A stretch of DNA of 64,000 nt, taken from the NCBI RefSeq assembly GCF_021590045.1, contig NZ_CP062221.1, positions 3,658,001 through 3,722,000 of the forward strand, written 5' to 3'. Source of the stretch: Cellulomonas palmilytica. Lineage in GTDB: Bacteria > Actinomycetota > Actinomycetes > Actinomycetales > Cellulomonadaceae. Below, in pieces: positions 54,161 to 62,054 of this stretch; positions within the stretch are counted from its first letter, which is position 1; each line of letters begins with the position of its first letter. The notes beneath the pieces were generated by a model. That model was not told where the DNA came from, made no database searches, and was given only the letters and a program-made list of their open reading frames with translations. The translations under genes were made by a program, and so were the position numbers.

Positions 54161-55128
54161 GCCTGCTCCGCGCGGGAGGCGACGCCGCGGACCGCGGCGG
54201 TGCGCACCCGCCAGCGCGCGGCCAGCTCCTCGTCGGCGGTCGCGGCGGCGACGAGCGCGGGGTCGGGCTGCGTGCGCCGGACCGGCAGCGCGCCGTCGAC
54301 GGGCAGCAGCGGCTCGGCCACCAGGTCGGCGGTCAGGAGCTGGGCCGTCGCGAGGCCGCACGCGTACGGCAGCTCGGGCAGCGCCGCCGCGAGCGCGACG
54401 CCCGCGGCGAGCCCGACGGACGACTCGAGCGCCGACGAGACGACCACGGGCAGCCCGATGCGCTCGGCGAGCTCGAGGCACGCGCGCACGCCCCCGAGCG
54501 GCTGCACCTTGAGCACCACGACGTCGGCGGCGTGCGCGCGCGCGACCGCGTACGGGTCCGCCGCCCGGCGGATCGACTCGTCGGCGGCGATCGGCACGTG
54601 CGTGCGGCGGCGCAGCGCCGCGAGGTCCTCGACGGTCGGCACGGGCTGCTCGGCGTACTCCAGCCCGCCGGCCGCGCGGTCGAGCACGACCAGCCGGCGC
54701 GCGGCCTCGTCGACGTCCCAGCCCGCGTTCGCGTCGATCCTGATGGCTCCGTCGGCGCCGATCGCGTCCCGCACGGCCTCGAGCCGCGCGATCTCGTCGG
54801 ACACGTCCTGCCCGCGCTCGGCGACCTTGACCTTCGCCGTGCGACAACCGCCGGAGCCGGTGACGATGCGGTGCGCCGTCGCGGGGTCCACCGCGGGCAC
54901 GGTGACGTTGACCGGGACGCGGTCCCGCACCGGCGCGGGCCAGCCGAGCTCCGCCGCCTCGTGCGCGGCACGCCACCAGGCCGCCGACTCCTCGTCGTCG
55001 TAGTCCCAGAACGGCGAGAACTCCGCCCACCCCGCGTCCCCGCGGACCAGCACGCCGTCCCGGGACGTCAGCCCCCGGAACCGGGTGCGCATCGGGACCG
55101 ACCACACGACGACGTCCGGGGCGAGCAC
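54157..55128 (-). CDS. menC: o-Succinylbenzoate synthase
   Basis: A 323-residue enolase-superfamily enzyme that dehydrates SHCHC to o-succinylbenzoate. TAKVKVAERGQ holds the catalytic Lys pair. Metal ligands lie in RIDANAGWDVDEA (Asp), EYAEQPVPT (Glu) and AADESIRR (Asp), and the second Lys in VVLKVQPLGG. The start is uncertain: GTG at 55128 gives a normal N-terminus (VLAPDVVVWSVPMRTRFRG), and the ATG at 55092 is the other option. Upstream of and overlapping menD; divergent from menB. Confidence 0.92.
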   Translation of the reverse strand: MLAPDVVVWSVPMRTRFRGLTSRDGVLVRGDAGWAEFSPFWDYDDEESAAWWRAAHEAAELGWPAPVRDRVPVNVTVPAVDPATAHRIVTGSGGCRTAKVKVAERGQDVSDEIARLEAVRDAIGADGAIRIDANAGWDVDEAARRLVVLDRAAGGLEYAEQPVPTVEDLAALRRRTHVPIAADESIRRAADPYAVARAHAADVVVLKVQPLGGVRACLELAERIGLPVVVSSALESSVGLAAGVALAAALPELPYACGLATAQLLTADLVAEPLLPVDGALPVRRTQPDPALVAAATADEELAARWRVRTAAVRGVASRAEQA

Positions 55129-55197
55129 CGGACCAGCGTACGTGCGCGTGCGAGGCGGCACGGGCGGCACAGGCACCTCCGGCGCACGCGAGCCTCG

Positions 55198-55203
55198 TAG
55201 GGT
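55198..55203 (+). promoter_or_regulatory. TAGGGT box directly before menB
   Basis: TANNNT box six bases before the menB GTG; implies a leaderless or nearly leaderless mRNA. Confidence 0.42.
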
Positions 55204-55209
55204 GAGGCC

Positions 55210-56175
55210 GTGACTGCGCACGACGACCTGCCCGCCCGCGTCTCCGACACGTTCGACCCCGCGCGCTGGCGCACGGTCGACGGGTTCGGTGACGGCACCC
55301 TCACCGACCTCACCTACCACCGGGGCGTCGAGCGCGACGCCGACGGCGCCGTGGTGCGGGACCTGCCCGTGGTGCGGGTCGCGTTCGACCGGCCCGAGGT
55401 GCGCAACGCGTTCCGCCCGCACACCGTCGACGAGCTGTACCGCGTGCTCGACCACGCGCGCATGACGTCCGACGTGGGCACGGTCCTGCTCACGGGCAAC
55501 GGCCCGAGTCCCAAGGACGGCGTGTGGTCGTTCTGCTCGGGCGGCGACCAGCGCATCCGCGGGCGCGACGGCTACCGCTACGCGGAGGGCGAGACCGCCG
55601 AGGCGATCGACCCCGCGCGTGCCGGGCGGCTGCACATCCTCGAGGTGCAGCGGCTCATGCGGACCATGCCGAAGGTCGTCGTCGCGCTCGTCAACGGCTG
55701 GGCCGCGGGCGGCGGGCACTCGCTGCACGTCGTCGCGGACCTCACGATCGCCTCGCGCGAGCACGCGCGGTTCATGCAGACCGACGCGAACGTCGGCTCG
55801 TTCGACGGCGGCTACGGCTCGGCGCTGCTCGCGCGGCAGGTCGGGCAGAAGCGGGCGCGGGAGATCTTCTTCCTCGCGCGCGAGTACTCGGCGCAGGACG
55901 CCTACGACTGGGGTGCGGTCAACGACGTGGTGCCGCACGCGCAGATCGAGGAGGCGGGCCTGGAGTACGCGCGGATCGTCGCGACCAAGTCGCCGCAGGC
56001 GATCCGCATGCTGAAGTTCGCGTTCAACCTCGCCGACGACGGCCTCGCCGGCCAGCAGGTGTTCGCGGGCGAGGCGACGCGTCTGGCATACATGACGGAC
56101 GAGGCGGTCGAGGGGCGCGACGCGTTCCTGCAGCGCCGCGACCCGGACTGGTCGGGCTTCCCGTACGCGTACTGA
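55210..56175 (+). CDS. menB: 1,4-dihydroxy-2-naphthoyl-CoA synthase
   Basis: A 321-residue crotonase-family enzyme that closes the second ring of the naphthoquinone from o-succinylbenzoyl-CoA. RVAFDRPEVRNAFRP and FCSGGDQRIRGRDGY (active-site loop) are followed by NGWAAGGGHSLHVVADLTIA (oxyanion hole) and QTDANVGSFDGGYGS (catalytic Asp). The C-terminal PDWSGFPYAY is typical of MenB. It has about 35 extra N-terminal residues compared with E. coli MenB (285). GTG start. Confidence 0.95.
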   Translation: MTAHDDLPARVSDTFDPARWRTVDGFGDGTLTDLTYHRGVERDADGAVVRDLPVVRVAFDRPEVRNAFRPHTVDELYRVLDHARMTSDVGTVLLTGNGPSPKDGVWSFCSGGDQRIRGRDGYRYAEGETAEAIDPARAGRLHILEVQRLMRTMPKVVVALVNGWAAGGGHSLHVVADLTIASREHARFMQTDANVGSFDGGYGSALLARQVGQKRAREIFFLAREYSAQDAYDWGAVNDVVPHAQIEEAGLEYARIVATKSPQAIRMLKFAFNLADDGLAGQQVFAGEATRLAYMTDEAVEGRDAFLQRRDPDWSGFPYAY

Positions 56176-56206
56176 GCGCGTCCCGGCCGGCCCGCGGCGT
56201 CCGCCG

Positions 56207-56362
56207 TCAGTCGACGGCGAACCAGGACACGAGGTCGACGAGCTGCGCGACGACGAACGCGGCGCCGACGACGAACGCGAGCAGGACGACGCCCGCGGTG
56301 ACGACGGCACCCACGGCCGCGATGTCGTGCTCGACGGCGTCGGTGAGAGGTTCTGTGGTCAT
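56207..56362 (-). CDS. Small one-span membrane protein (51 aa)
   Basis: A 51-residue protein with a short polar start (MTTEPLTDAVEHD) and one long hydrophobic segment at about residues 15-46, ending SWFAVD. Codon use is coding-like. The ribosome site is weak (TGGTGG). No family is recognised. It lies between menB (convergent) and the DUF3048 gene on the same strand; no functional link is evident. Confidence 0.5.
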   Translation of the reverse strand: MTTEPLTDAVEHDIAAVGAVVTAGVVLLAFVVGAAFVVAQLVDLVSWFAVD

Positions 56363-56505
56363 GCCACCAGGCTCGTCGCCACAGGTCAGGCGGCGCGTCG
56401 GCCGCCGGGCTCGTCCTGCTGCGCGAGCGGACCGCCCGGGGGCGGGTGCACGACGGCCGGACCTCCACCCGCAGGTGGACGGCCCGGCCGACGCAGGGTG
56501 GAGGC

Positions 56506-57591
56506 TCAGCTCGTCGTGAGCGACCCCGAGCCCAGCGGGACGAGCTCGACCCAGGTGTTCCCCGGGGCGAGCAGGGCGTCCGAGCCGTCGGGGAGGAACA
56601 GGCGCAGGGGCGCGTCCTGCGCGTCCTTCTTCCACGTCACGGCGATCGTCTTGCCGCCCGTGGCGATGGTGCCCTCGCCCTGGCCGACCAGGTCGTACGT
56701 CGGCACGCGCGCACCGCCCTGGGCGGGGAAGCTCGTGTTCGGGTGGTTCGCGACGACGGAGACGACGTTCACCGCGGACAGGCGCGTGCCGCTGCGCGCG
56801 GTCGCGGGCGACGAGCCCTCCGAGCGCAGCCACGTGCCCGTCGCGTCGTCCCACGCCCACGACGGGTTGGACGCGCTCGACAAGCGGAACGAGAGCTTCG
56901 TCGCGGGGGTGCCGCCGGCGACGGCCGCGGACTCCTCGGCCGTCCGAGCGAACAGGAACTGCTCACCCGGCGAGGCCTGGTGCGCGTCGTTCGCCTGCGC
57001 CCACAGCGTCTTCATGTCGCCGTACACGTTGTGCGGCGCGGCCCGGTCGCTCGACCGGTACATGCCCTTGACGCCCTCGTCGTTCGACAGGATCTGCAGG
57101 CCGGACTGCTTCGCCATCGCGACGATGCCGCCCTGCCCGCCGGAGAACGCGAGCAGACCCTTCGTCGGCGCGAGGACCAGCGGGTCCATCGGTCGCACGG
57201 AGCGGATCGGGCCGACCGTCTCGGGGACCTGCGAGTGGTACACCGCGATGAACCGCGAGACCTGGAACTCGACGATCGTCTCCCACACGACGTCCGCCTG
57301 CTCCAGGCCCGACTGCGGGCGCGCCGCCGAGGTGTTCTCGACCTTGACCGCGAGCGACGGACGCTCGACCAGGTCGTCACCGGCCGGCTCGCCCGTGAGC
57401 GGCCACGTCGCGGGCAGCGACGGCGTCGGCACGGGCTGCTTGTCCGGGGTGATCACGGGGGCCGCCGTCACCGGCTCGGGCGTCTCGGGAGTGCCCGAGC
57501 TGCACGCCGCGGTGAGCGTGAGCGCGAACGCGCCGATCAGGCCGAGGGCGCGCAGGCGGGTGCGCGCGCGACGGTGGGACGTGGGCGTCAT
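56506..57591 (-). CDS. DUF3048-domain lipoprotein
   Basis: A 361-residue probable lipoprotein. A signal peptide ends in the lipobox LTAAC with Cys30 as the lipid site. A Pro/Thr linker follows, then the two-part DUF3048 domain, including SLAVKVENTSAARPQSGLEQ, VGPIRSVRPMDP and a C-terminal half with GNTWVELVPLG. The domain's function is unknown; proteins of this family occur in Gram-positive bacteria on the outer face of the membrane. The ATG at 57591 follows GGGAGAG by five bases. Divergent from menE. Confidence 0.88.
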   Translation of the reverse strand: MTPTSHRRARTRLRALGLIGAFALTLTAACSSGTPETPEPVTAAPVITPDKQPVPTPSLPATWPLTGEPAGDDLVERPSLAVKVENTSAARPQSGLEQADVVWETIVEFQVSRFIAVYHSQVPETVGPIRSVRPMDPLVLAPTKGLLAFSGGQGGIVAMAKQSGLQILSNDEGVKGMYRSSDRAAPHNVYGDMKTLWAQANDAHQASPGEQFLFARTAEESAAVAGGTPATKLSFRLSSASNPSWAWDDATGTWLRSEGSSPATARSGTRLSAVNVVSVVANHPNTSFPAQGGARVPTYDLVGQGEGTIATGGKTIAVTWKKDAQDAPLRLFLPDGSDALLAPGNTWVELVPLGSGSLTTS

Positions 57592-57674
57592 GTGGTCTCT
57601 CCCCTGGGGTCGTAGCGGGTCCAGGGTGCCACGGACCACGCGCGGGACGTGCATCCGCGCGCCGCGTGGCGACC

Positions 57675-57680
57675 TACTCT
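57675..57680 (+). promoter_or_regulatory. TACTCT box directly before menE
   Basis: TANNNT box six bases before the menE GTG at 57687. It also argues for that GTG over the in-frame GTG at 57666, which lies upstream of the box. Confidence 0.42.
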
Positions 57681-57686
57681 GGGACC

Positions 57687-58910
57687 GTGAGCCGGCCGCT
57701 GCGTGACGTACCGCCGCGCGCCGAGGACCTGCTCGACGCGCTGGGTCCCGCGCTCGACGGCACGGGTCCGGCCGTGCGGGTGACGCCGTCGCCCGCCGCC
57801 GTCGTCGGGCCGTCCTCGGCGGAGGTCGAGGTCGAGCTCGAGGTCGAGGTCGACGACGACGTGGCGCTCGCCGTGGCGACGTCCGGCTCGACCGGTGAGC
57901 CGCGCACCGCCCTGCTGACCGCCGCCGCCCTACGCGCGTCGGGGCTGGCGACCACGAATCGCCTCGCGGGGCCCGGGCGGTGGCTGCTGGTGCTGCCCGT
58001 CGAGCACGTCGCGGGGCTGCAGGTCCTGGTGCGCTCGGTGCTCGCCGGGACGCGGCCGGTCGTCGCGCTCGGCACGCCGTTCACGGGCCCCGGCTTCGCC
58101 GACGCGGTCGCCCGGCTGCGCGTCGGCACCCCCGCCGGCGCGCCGCTGTACACCTCGCTGGTCCCCACGCAGCTCGTCCGGGTCCTCGACGACGAGGCCG
58201 CGACCGACGCCGCGCGCGCGTTCGACGCGATCCTCCTGGGCGGGGCCGCCGCGCCCGCTCCCCTCCTGGAGCGCGCCAGCGCCGCGGGACTACGCGTCGT
58301 GACCACGTACGGCATGACCGAGACGTGCGGCGGGTGCGTCTACGACGGCGTGCCGCTCGACGGCGTCGACGTCCGGCTGGACGGGTCCGGCCGGATCCTG
58401 CTCGGCGGGGACGTCCTCACCGTCGGCTACCTCGGCCGCCCGGACCTCGACCCGTTCGTCACGGTCGACGGCCGCCGCTGGCTGCGCACCCACGACCTCG
58501 GTCGGCTCGACGACGGCGTGCTCACCGTCCTCGGGCGGGCCGACGACGTCGTCGTGACCGGTGGCGTGAACGTGGCCCCCGCCGCCGTGGAGGCCGCGCT
58601 CGCCCGCGTCCCGGGCGTCGCCGAGGCGCTCGTCGTCGGTGTCCCCGACGAGACGTGGGGGCAGGCCGTCGCCGCGCTCGTCGTCGCCGCGGACCCCGCC
58701 GGCCCACCCGCGCTCGCGGACGTGCGCGCCCACGTCGCCGACGCGCTCGACGCCGCGCACGCCCCGCGCCACCTCGTCGTCGTCGACGCCCTGCCGCTGC
58801 GCGGCCCCGGCAAGCCCGACCGCCGCGCCGCCGCCGCGCTCGTCGTCGAGAACCTGTCCTCCCCCGCGCCGGACGCGGGACCGACCACCACCCCTGGGAG
58901 CCCCGCGTGA
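57687..58910 (+). CDS. menE: o-Succinylbenzoate-CoA ligase
   Basis: A 407-residue adenylate-forming enzyme that activates o-succinylbenzoate with ATP and CoA. The P-loop-like ATSGSTGEPRTALLT is near residue 70. TYGMTETCGGCVYDG (A5), DDGVLTVLGRADDVVVTGGV (hinge and A8) and the C-terminal LRGPGKPDRR with the catalytic Lys are present. It is shorter than other ligases of the class (about 450-550) because the N-terminal domain is reduced, as often in actinobacterial MenE. The stop overlaps the menA GTG (GTGA). Confidence 0.92.
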   Translation: MSRPLRDVPPRAEDLLDALGPALDGTGPAVRVTPSPAAVVGPSSAEVEVELEVEVDDDVALAVATSGSTGEPRTALLTAAALRASGLATTNRLAGPGRWLLVLPVEHVAGLQVLVRSVLAGTRPVVALGTPFTGPGFADAVARLRVGTPAGAPLYTSLVPTQLVRVLDDEAATDAARAFDAILLGGAAAPAPLLERASAAGLRVVTTYGMTETCGGCVYDGVPLDGVDVRLDGSGRILLGGDVLTVGYLGRPDLDPFVTVDGRRWLRTHDLGRLDDGVLTVLGRADDVVVTGGVNVAPAAVEAALARVPGVAEALVVGVPDETWGQAVAALVVAADPAGPPALADVRAHVADALDAAHAPRHLVVVDALPLRGPGKPDRRAAAALVVENLSSPAPDAGPTTTPGSPA

Positions 58911-59776
58911 CCACACCGCAGGAATGGGTCGCCGGCGCGCGCCCCCGCACGCTGCCCGCCGCCGCAGCCCCCGTGCTCGTCGGCACCGGCGCGGCCGCAC
59001 AGCTCGACGCGTCGCACCTCGGGCGCGCCGCGCTCGCGCTCGGCGTCGCGCTCGCGCTGCAGGTCGGCGTGAACTACGCCAACGACTACTCCGACGGCAT
59101 CCGCGGCACCGACCTCGAGCGCGTCGGCCCCATGCGGCTCACCGCATCCGGCGCCGCGCGGCCGTCGGCGGTGCGCAACGCGGCGTTCACGGCGTTCGGC
59201 GTCGCCGCCGCGCTGGGACTGTGGCTCGCGATCGCCGCGGGCGCGTGGTGGCTCATCGGCGTCGGCGTCCTGTGCATCCTCGCCGCGTGGGGCTACACCG
59301 GCGGCCGCAACCCGTACGGGTACCGCGGGCTCGGCGAGGTCGGCGTGTTCGTGTTCTTCGGGCTCGTCGCCGTGCTCGGCACCACCTACACGCAGGCCGG
59401 GCGGCTGTCCTGGGTCGCGTGGGTCGGCGCCGTCGCGATCGGGCTGCTCGCGTGCGCGCTGCTCATGGTCAACAACATCCGCGACATCCCGACCGACGCG
59501 GTCTCCGGCAAGCGCACGCTCGCGGTGCGGCTCGGCGACCGCCGCGCGCGCTGGGCGTACGCCGCGCTCGTCGTCGTGCCCGTGCTGCTCGGCATCGTGT
59601 GCGCGTTCGCCTCGCCGTGGGCGCTGGTCGTCTCGATCCTGCTGTTCCCCGCCGGCCTGCTCGCGGTCACCGTGCTCCTCGGCGCGCGCGGCCGCGCGCT
59701 CGTCCCCGTGCTCGCCGGCACGGGACTGCTCGAGCTCGCGTTCGGCATCCTGCTCGGCGTGGGCCTCGCGGTCTGA
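58907..59776 (+). CDS. menA: 1,4-dihydroxy-2-naphthoate polyprenyltransferase
   Basis: A 289-residue UbiA-family membrane enzyme that attaches the polyprenyl tail to dihydroxynaphthoate, giving demethylmenaquinone. The first Asp-rich motif is in NYANDYSDGIRGTD (near residue 57), the second in NNIRDIPTDAVSGKRTL (near residue 187). About eight or nine helices. GTG start with GGGAG six bases upstream, overlapping menE, so both are co-translated. The tail substrate probably comes from the synthase at 28691-29698. Confidence 0.95.
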   Translation: MTTPQEWVAGARPRTLPAAAAPVLVGTGAAAQLDASHLGRAALALGVALALQVGVNYANDYSDGIRGTDLERVGPMRLTASGAARPSAVRNAAFTAFGVAAALGLWLAIAAGAWWLIGVGVLCILAAWGYTGGRNPYGYRGLGEVGVFVFFGLVAVLGTTYTQAGRLSWVAWVGAVAIGLLACALLMVNNIRDIPTDAVSGKRTLAVRLGDRRARWAYAALVVVPVLLGIVCAFASPWALVVSILLFPAGLLAVTVLLGARGRALVPVLAGTGLLELAFGILLGVGLAV

Positions 59777-59809
59777 CGGGTTGCCCGCCGGGTCCGGCGT
59801 CCCGCGGGC

Positions 59810-60100
59810 TCAGGCCTCGTCGGCGGGGCGGTTCGCGCGGGCGGCGTCGTCGGCCGCGTCCTCCAGCCGCGCGTCCTCGTCGGCGGCCGTCGAGCGCCGC
59901 TGCCCGCGCTGCTCGGCGCGCTGCTCGACCCACGCCGCCGCCGCGCGTCGCTGCCTGCCGAGCAGCACGTACCCCAGTGCCCACGCGACCAGCAGACCCG
60001 CGAGCGGCGCGAGCCAGGAGCGCATGCCGACGGCCCAGAACACCGCGGTCATGATCGCGAACAGGGCCAGGCGCAGGAGCGTGTAGACGAGGACGGGCAC
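59810..60100 (-). CDS. DUF4229-family small membrane protein
   Basis: A 96-residue protein with two membrane helices (about residues 5-25 and 29-48) and a highly charged helical tail (RAEQRGQRR, DEDARLEDAADDAARAN). Length and pattern match the actinobacterial DUF4229 family, which is often encoded beside menA. Its function is unknown. GTG start with TACGCT six bases upstream. Convergent with menA. Confidence 0.8.
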   Translation of the reverse strand: MPVLVYTLLRLALFAIMTAVFWAVGMRSWLAPLAGLLVAWALGYVLLGRQRRAAAAWVEQRAEQRGQRRSTAADEDARLEDAADDAARANRPADEA

Positions 60101-60106
60101 GGTCCC

Positions 60107-60112
60107 AGCGTA
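60107..60112 (-). promoter_or_regulatory. TACGCT box directly before the DUF4229 gene
   Basis: Minus-strand TANNNT box separated by GGGACC from the GTG, the same spacing of six as menE. Confidence 0.4.
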
Positions 60113-60165
60113 GGCGTCGCGCGGTCGTCGTCCCCGCGCCCGCCCCTGTGGCGCGCGCCACCGAC

Positions 60166-60171
60166 TAGCCT
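60166..60171 (+). promoter_or_regulatory. TAGCCT box directly before the PLDc_N-type gene
   Basis: TANNNT box six bases (GGGGAC) before the GTG at 60178. Confidence 0.42.
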
Positions 60172-60177
60172 GGGGAC

Positions 60178-60519
60178 GTGCGCTATCTCGGGACGTTGCT
60201 GCTCATCGGGTTCGTCGTCTACTGCGTGATCGACATCGTCCGCAGCGACGACGACGAGCGCCTCGGCGTCCACCCCGCGCTGTGGGTGCTGCTCGTCGTG
60301 CTGTTCCCCATCATCGGCGGCGTCGTCTGGCTCGCCGTCAGCCGCACCCGCCGCGGCCAGCGCACCACCTACCGCGCGCAGGCCGCCGCCGGCCCCGCGG
60401 CCCCCGTCGCCCCGGACGACGACCCCGAGTTCCTCTGGCGTCTCGAGCAGGAGCGCCGTCGCCGCGAGGCCCGCAACCCCGACGACGAGCCCCACGACCA
60501 GCCCGGCCCCACCGCTTGA
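60178..60519 (+). CDS. PLDc_N-domain small membrane protein
   Basis: A 113-residue protein with two membrane helices (about residues 3-20 and 34-54). The arrangement FVVYCVIDIVRSDDDE and VLFPIIGGVVWLAVSR matches the phospholipase D nuclease N-terminal (PLDc_N) domain, found in many short actinobacterial proteins without the nuclease part. The rest is a polar tail (EFLWRLEQERRRREARN). Function unknown. GTG start, probably leaderless, divergent from the DUF4229 gene. Confidence 0.82.
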   Translation: MRYLGTLLLIGFVVYCVIDIVRSDDDERLGVHPALWVLLVVLFPIIGGVVWLAVSRTRRGQRTTYRAQAAAGPAAPVAPDDDPEFLWRLEQERRRREARNPDDEPHDQPGPTA

Positions 60520-60547
60520 CCCCGGGCGGCGTGCCCTGCGCAGCCCG

Positions 60548-60874
60548 ATGAGGGTGCTCGACCACGAGCAGTGGTCCTGGTTCCTGCTCGAGTCCGACGG
60601 CTCGCTGCTGCTCGACGTCCACGTCAGCCACGGCCCGGCCAGCGCCACGCTGCTGGTCGCCCTCACCGACGACGAACGCGCGGCCTACGACCGCGACGGC
60701 CGCACAGCGGTGATCCGTCTCGCAGCCGACATCCAGGACTCCGCCCCGCTGGCGGCGGCGTCGACCTCCCCCTACCGCTCCCGCGACCTCACCAGGACGC
60801 TCGGCGCCGAGGTGACGGCAGCCGTCGCGGCCTGGCGCGCCGGCGGCGCACCACCGCCCTCCGCACCGGCGTGA
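60548..60874 (+). CDS. Hypothetical protein (108 aa)
   Basis: Not recognised. 108 residues, soluble, no signal peptide. It starts MRVLDHEQWSWFLLESDGSL and contains beta-like stretches (LLLDVHVSHGPASATLLVAL) then DERAAYDRDGRTAVIRLAADIQ. Codon use is coding-like. It lies 28 bases after the PLDc_N-type gene on the same strand and may share its transcript. A strong palindrome follows. Confidence 0.68.
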   Translation: MRVLDHEQWSWFLLESDGSLLLDVHVSHGPASATLLVALTDDERAAYDRDGRTAVIRLAADIQDSAPLAAASTSPYRSRDLTRTLGAEVTAAVAAWRAGGAPPPSAPA

Positions 60875-60905
60875 GGTCGCGCATCCCGCGTGAAGTCGCG
60901 CGTCT

Positions 60906-60943
60906 CTCGGTAGATCGCGCAGACGACTGCGCGATCTACCGAG
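60906..60943. terminator. Perfect 17-bp-stem palindrome between convergent genes
   Basis: ctcggtagatcgcgcag (60906-60922) and its exact inverse (60927-60943) flank a 4-base loop. Further out, gaggtcgcg (60873-60881) faces cgcgacctc, and gaagtcgcg occurs twice as a direct repeat. It could end transcription from both sides, but the stem is longer than usual and has no U tract, so it may instead be a mobile palindromic repeat. Confidence 0.6.
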
Positions 60944-60995
60944 GAAGTCGCGACCTCGCGGCGGATACGCGACCGGGCGGGCCGGTCGGGCGGGG

Positions 60996-62054
60996 TCAGA
61001 AGGCGTAGGAGTGGAGGCCCTTGATCGCCAGGTTGACGACCGTGAAGTTGGCGATCACGCACGCGTAGCCCGCGAAGACGAAGTACGCGGCCTTGCGTCC
61101 GCTCCAGCCGCGCGTGGTGCGGGCGTGCAGGTACGCGGCGTACACGACCCACGCGACGAACGTGCCGACCTCCTTGGGGTCCCAGTTCCAGTACCGACCC
61201 CAGGCGTCCTCGGCCCACACGGCACCGCCGATGAGCGTGAGGGTCCACAGCACGAACGCGATGGCGTTGAGACGGAAGGACAGGGCCTCGAGGCGGCGGG
61301 AGTCGGGGACCTGCTCGAGCCAGCGGAAGCGCGGGCCGGTCACCGCGAGGCCGGAGAACGCCTGGCGGACGCCGTCCGCGCGCTTCCAGGAGTGGCCGAG
61401 GTGCGTGCGGTCGGTCTCGCGGCCGTAGCGCATGACCTGCAGGACGGCGGCGGCGAACGCCACGGTGAAGATGCCGGTCGCGATGATCGCGACGCCGACG
61501 TGCAGGACCAGCCAGTAGTTCTGCAGCGCGGGGCGCACCTCGTCGGCGCGCACGTAGAAGCTCTCGATCGCGACGACGAGCGCCGTGGTGGCGATGCCCA
61601 TGACGACGACGCCGAGGAACGCGATGACGCGGCGGCGCTGCACGACGGCCAGCACGGTGGTCGCGACGAGCACGCCGACGAGCGTGAACTCGTACATGTT
61701 GGCCGTGGGCCAGCGGCCGGCGGCGATGCCGCGCAGCACGATCGCGGCGAACAGCAGCGCGATGCCGAGGTACGTGGTGGAGCGCGCGATGCCCTCGGCG
61801 CGCGGGGAGCGGCCCGGGGCGGCGTCGGACGCGGTGCCGGCGATCGCGGAGTCGGTGCCGCCGCGGCGGGGCGCCAGGGTCGTCGTCGTGCCGCCCGCGC
61901 CCACGGCCGCGGGGACCGGTGCCTCCTCGTCGGCCGGGCGGCGCTGCGCGTTGTCCGCGAGGCGCGCCAGGTCGACGGTGTAGGCGACGAGCGCGACGAG
62001 GAACGCGGTCGCCGCCGCCCACACCAGAAGCGTGCTCAGGTCACCGGCCTGCAT
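60996..62054 (-). CDS. ccsA: Cytochrome c biogenesis protein CcsA/CcsB (heme exporter-lyase, system II)
   Basis: A 352-residue membrane protein of the heme-handling family. It presents heme outside the membrane for attachment to apocytochrome c together with ResB. The tryptophan-rich WWD-type motif is seen as WGRYWNWDPKEVGTFVAW (about residues 280-297), with candidate heme His residues in LQNYWLVLHVGV and HARTTRGW. About eight helices; a low-complexity loop of about 50 residues lies after the first. The ATG at 62054 was chosen because GGGAG lies five bases upstream; it overlaps the resB end by 14 bases. Confidence 0.93.
   Translation of the reverse strand: MQAGDLSTLLVWAAATAFLVALVAYTVDLARLADNAQRRPADEEAPVPAAVGAGGTTTTLAPRRGGTDSAIAGTASDAAPGRSPRAEGIARSTTYLGIALLFAAIVLRGIAAGRWPTANMYEFTLVGVLVATTVLAVVQRRRVIAFLGVVVMGIATTALVVAIESFYVRADEVRPALQNYWLVLHVGVAIIATGIFTVAFAAAVLQVMRYGRETDRTHLGHSWKRADGVRQAFSGLAVTGPRFRWLEQVPDSRRLEALSFRLNAIAFVLWTLTLIGGAVWAEDAWGRYWNWDPKEVGTFVAWVVYAAYLHARTTRGWSGRKAAYFVFAGYACVIANFTVVNLAIKGLHSYAF

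Noticed and set aside
57666..57686. The GTG at 57666 as the menE start
   Set aside because: The TACTCT box lies inside the extra segment, and the GTG at 57687 gives a normal MenE N-terminus.
59783..59809. GC-rich inverted repeat between menA and the DUF4229 gene as a terminator
   Set aside because: Only about six paired bases with a large loop; too weak to call in this GC context.
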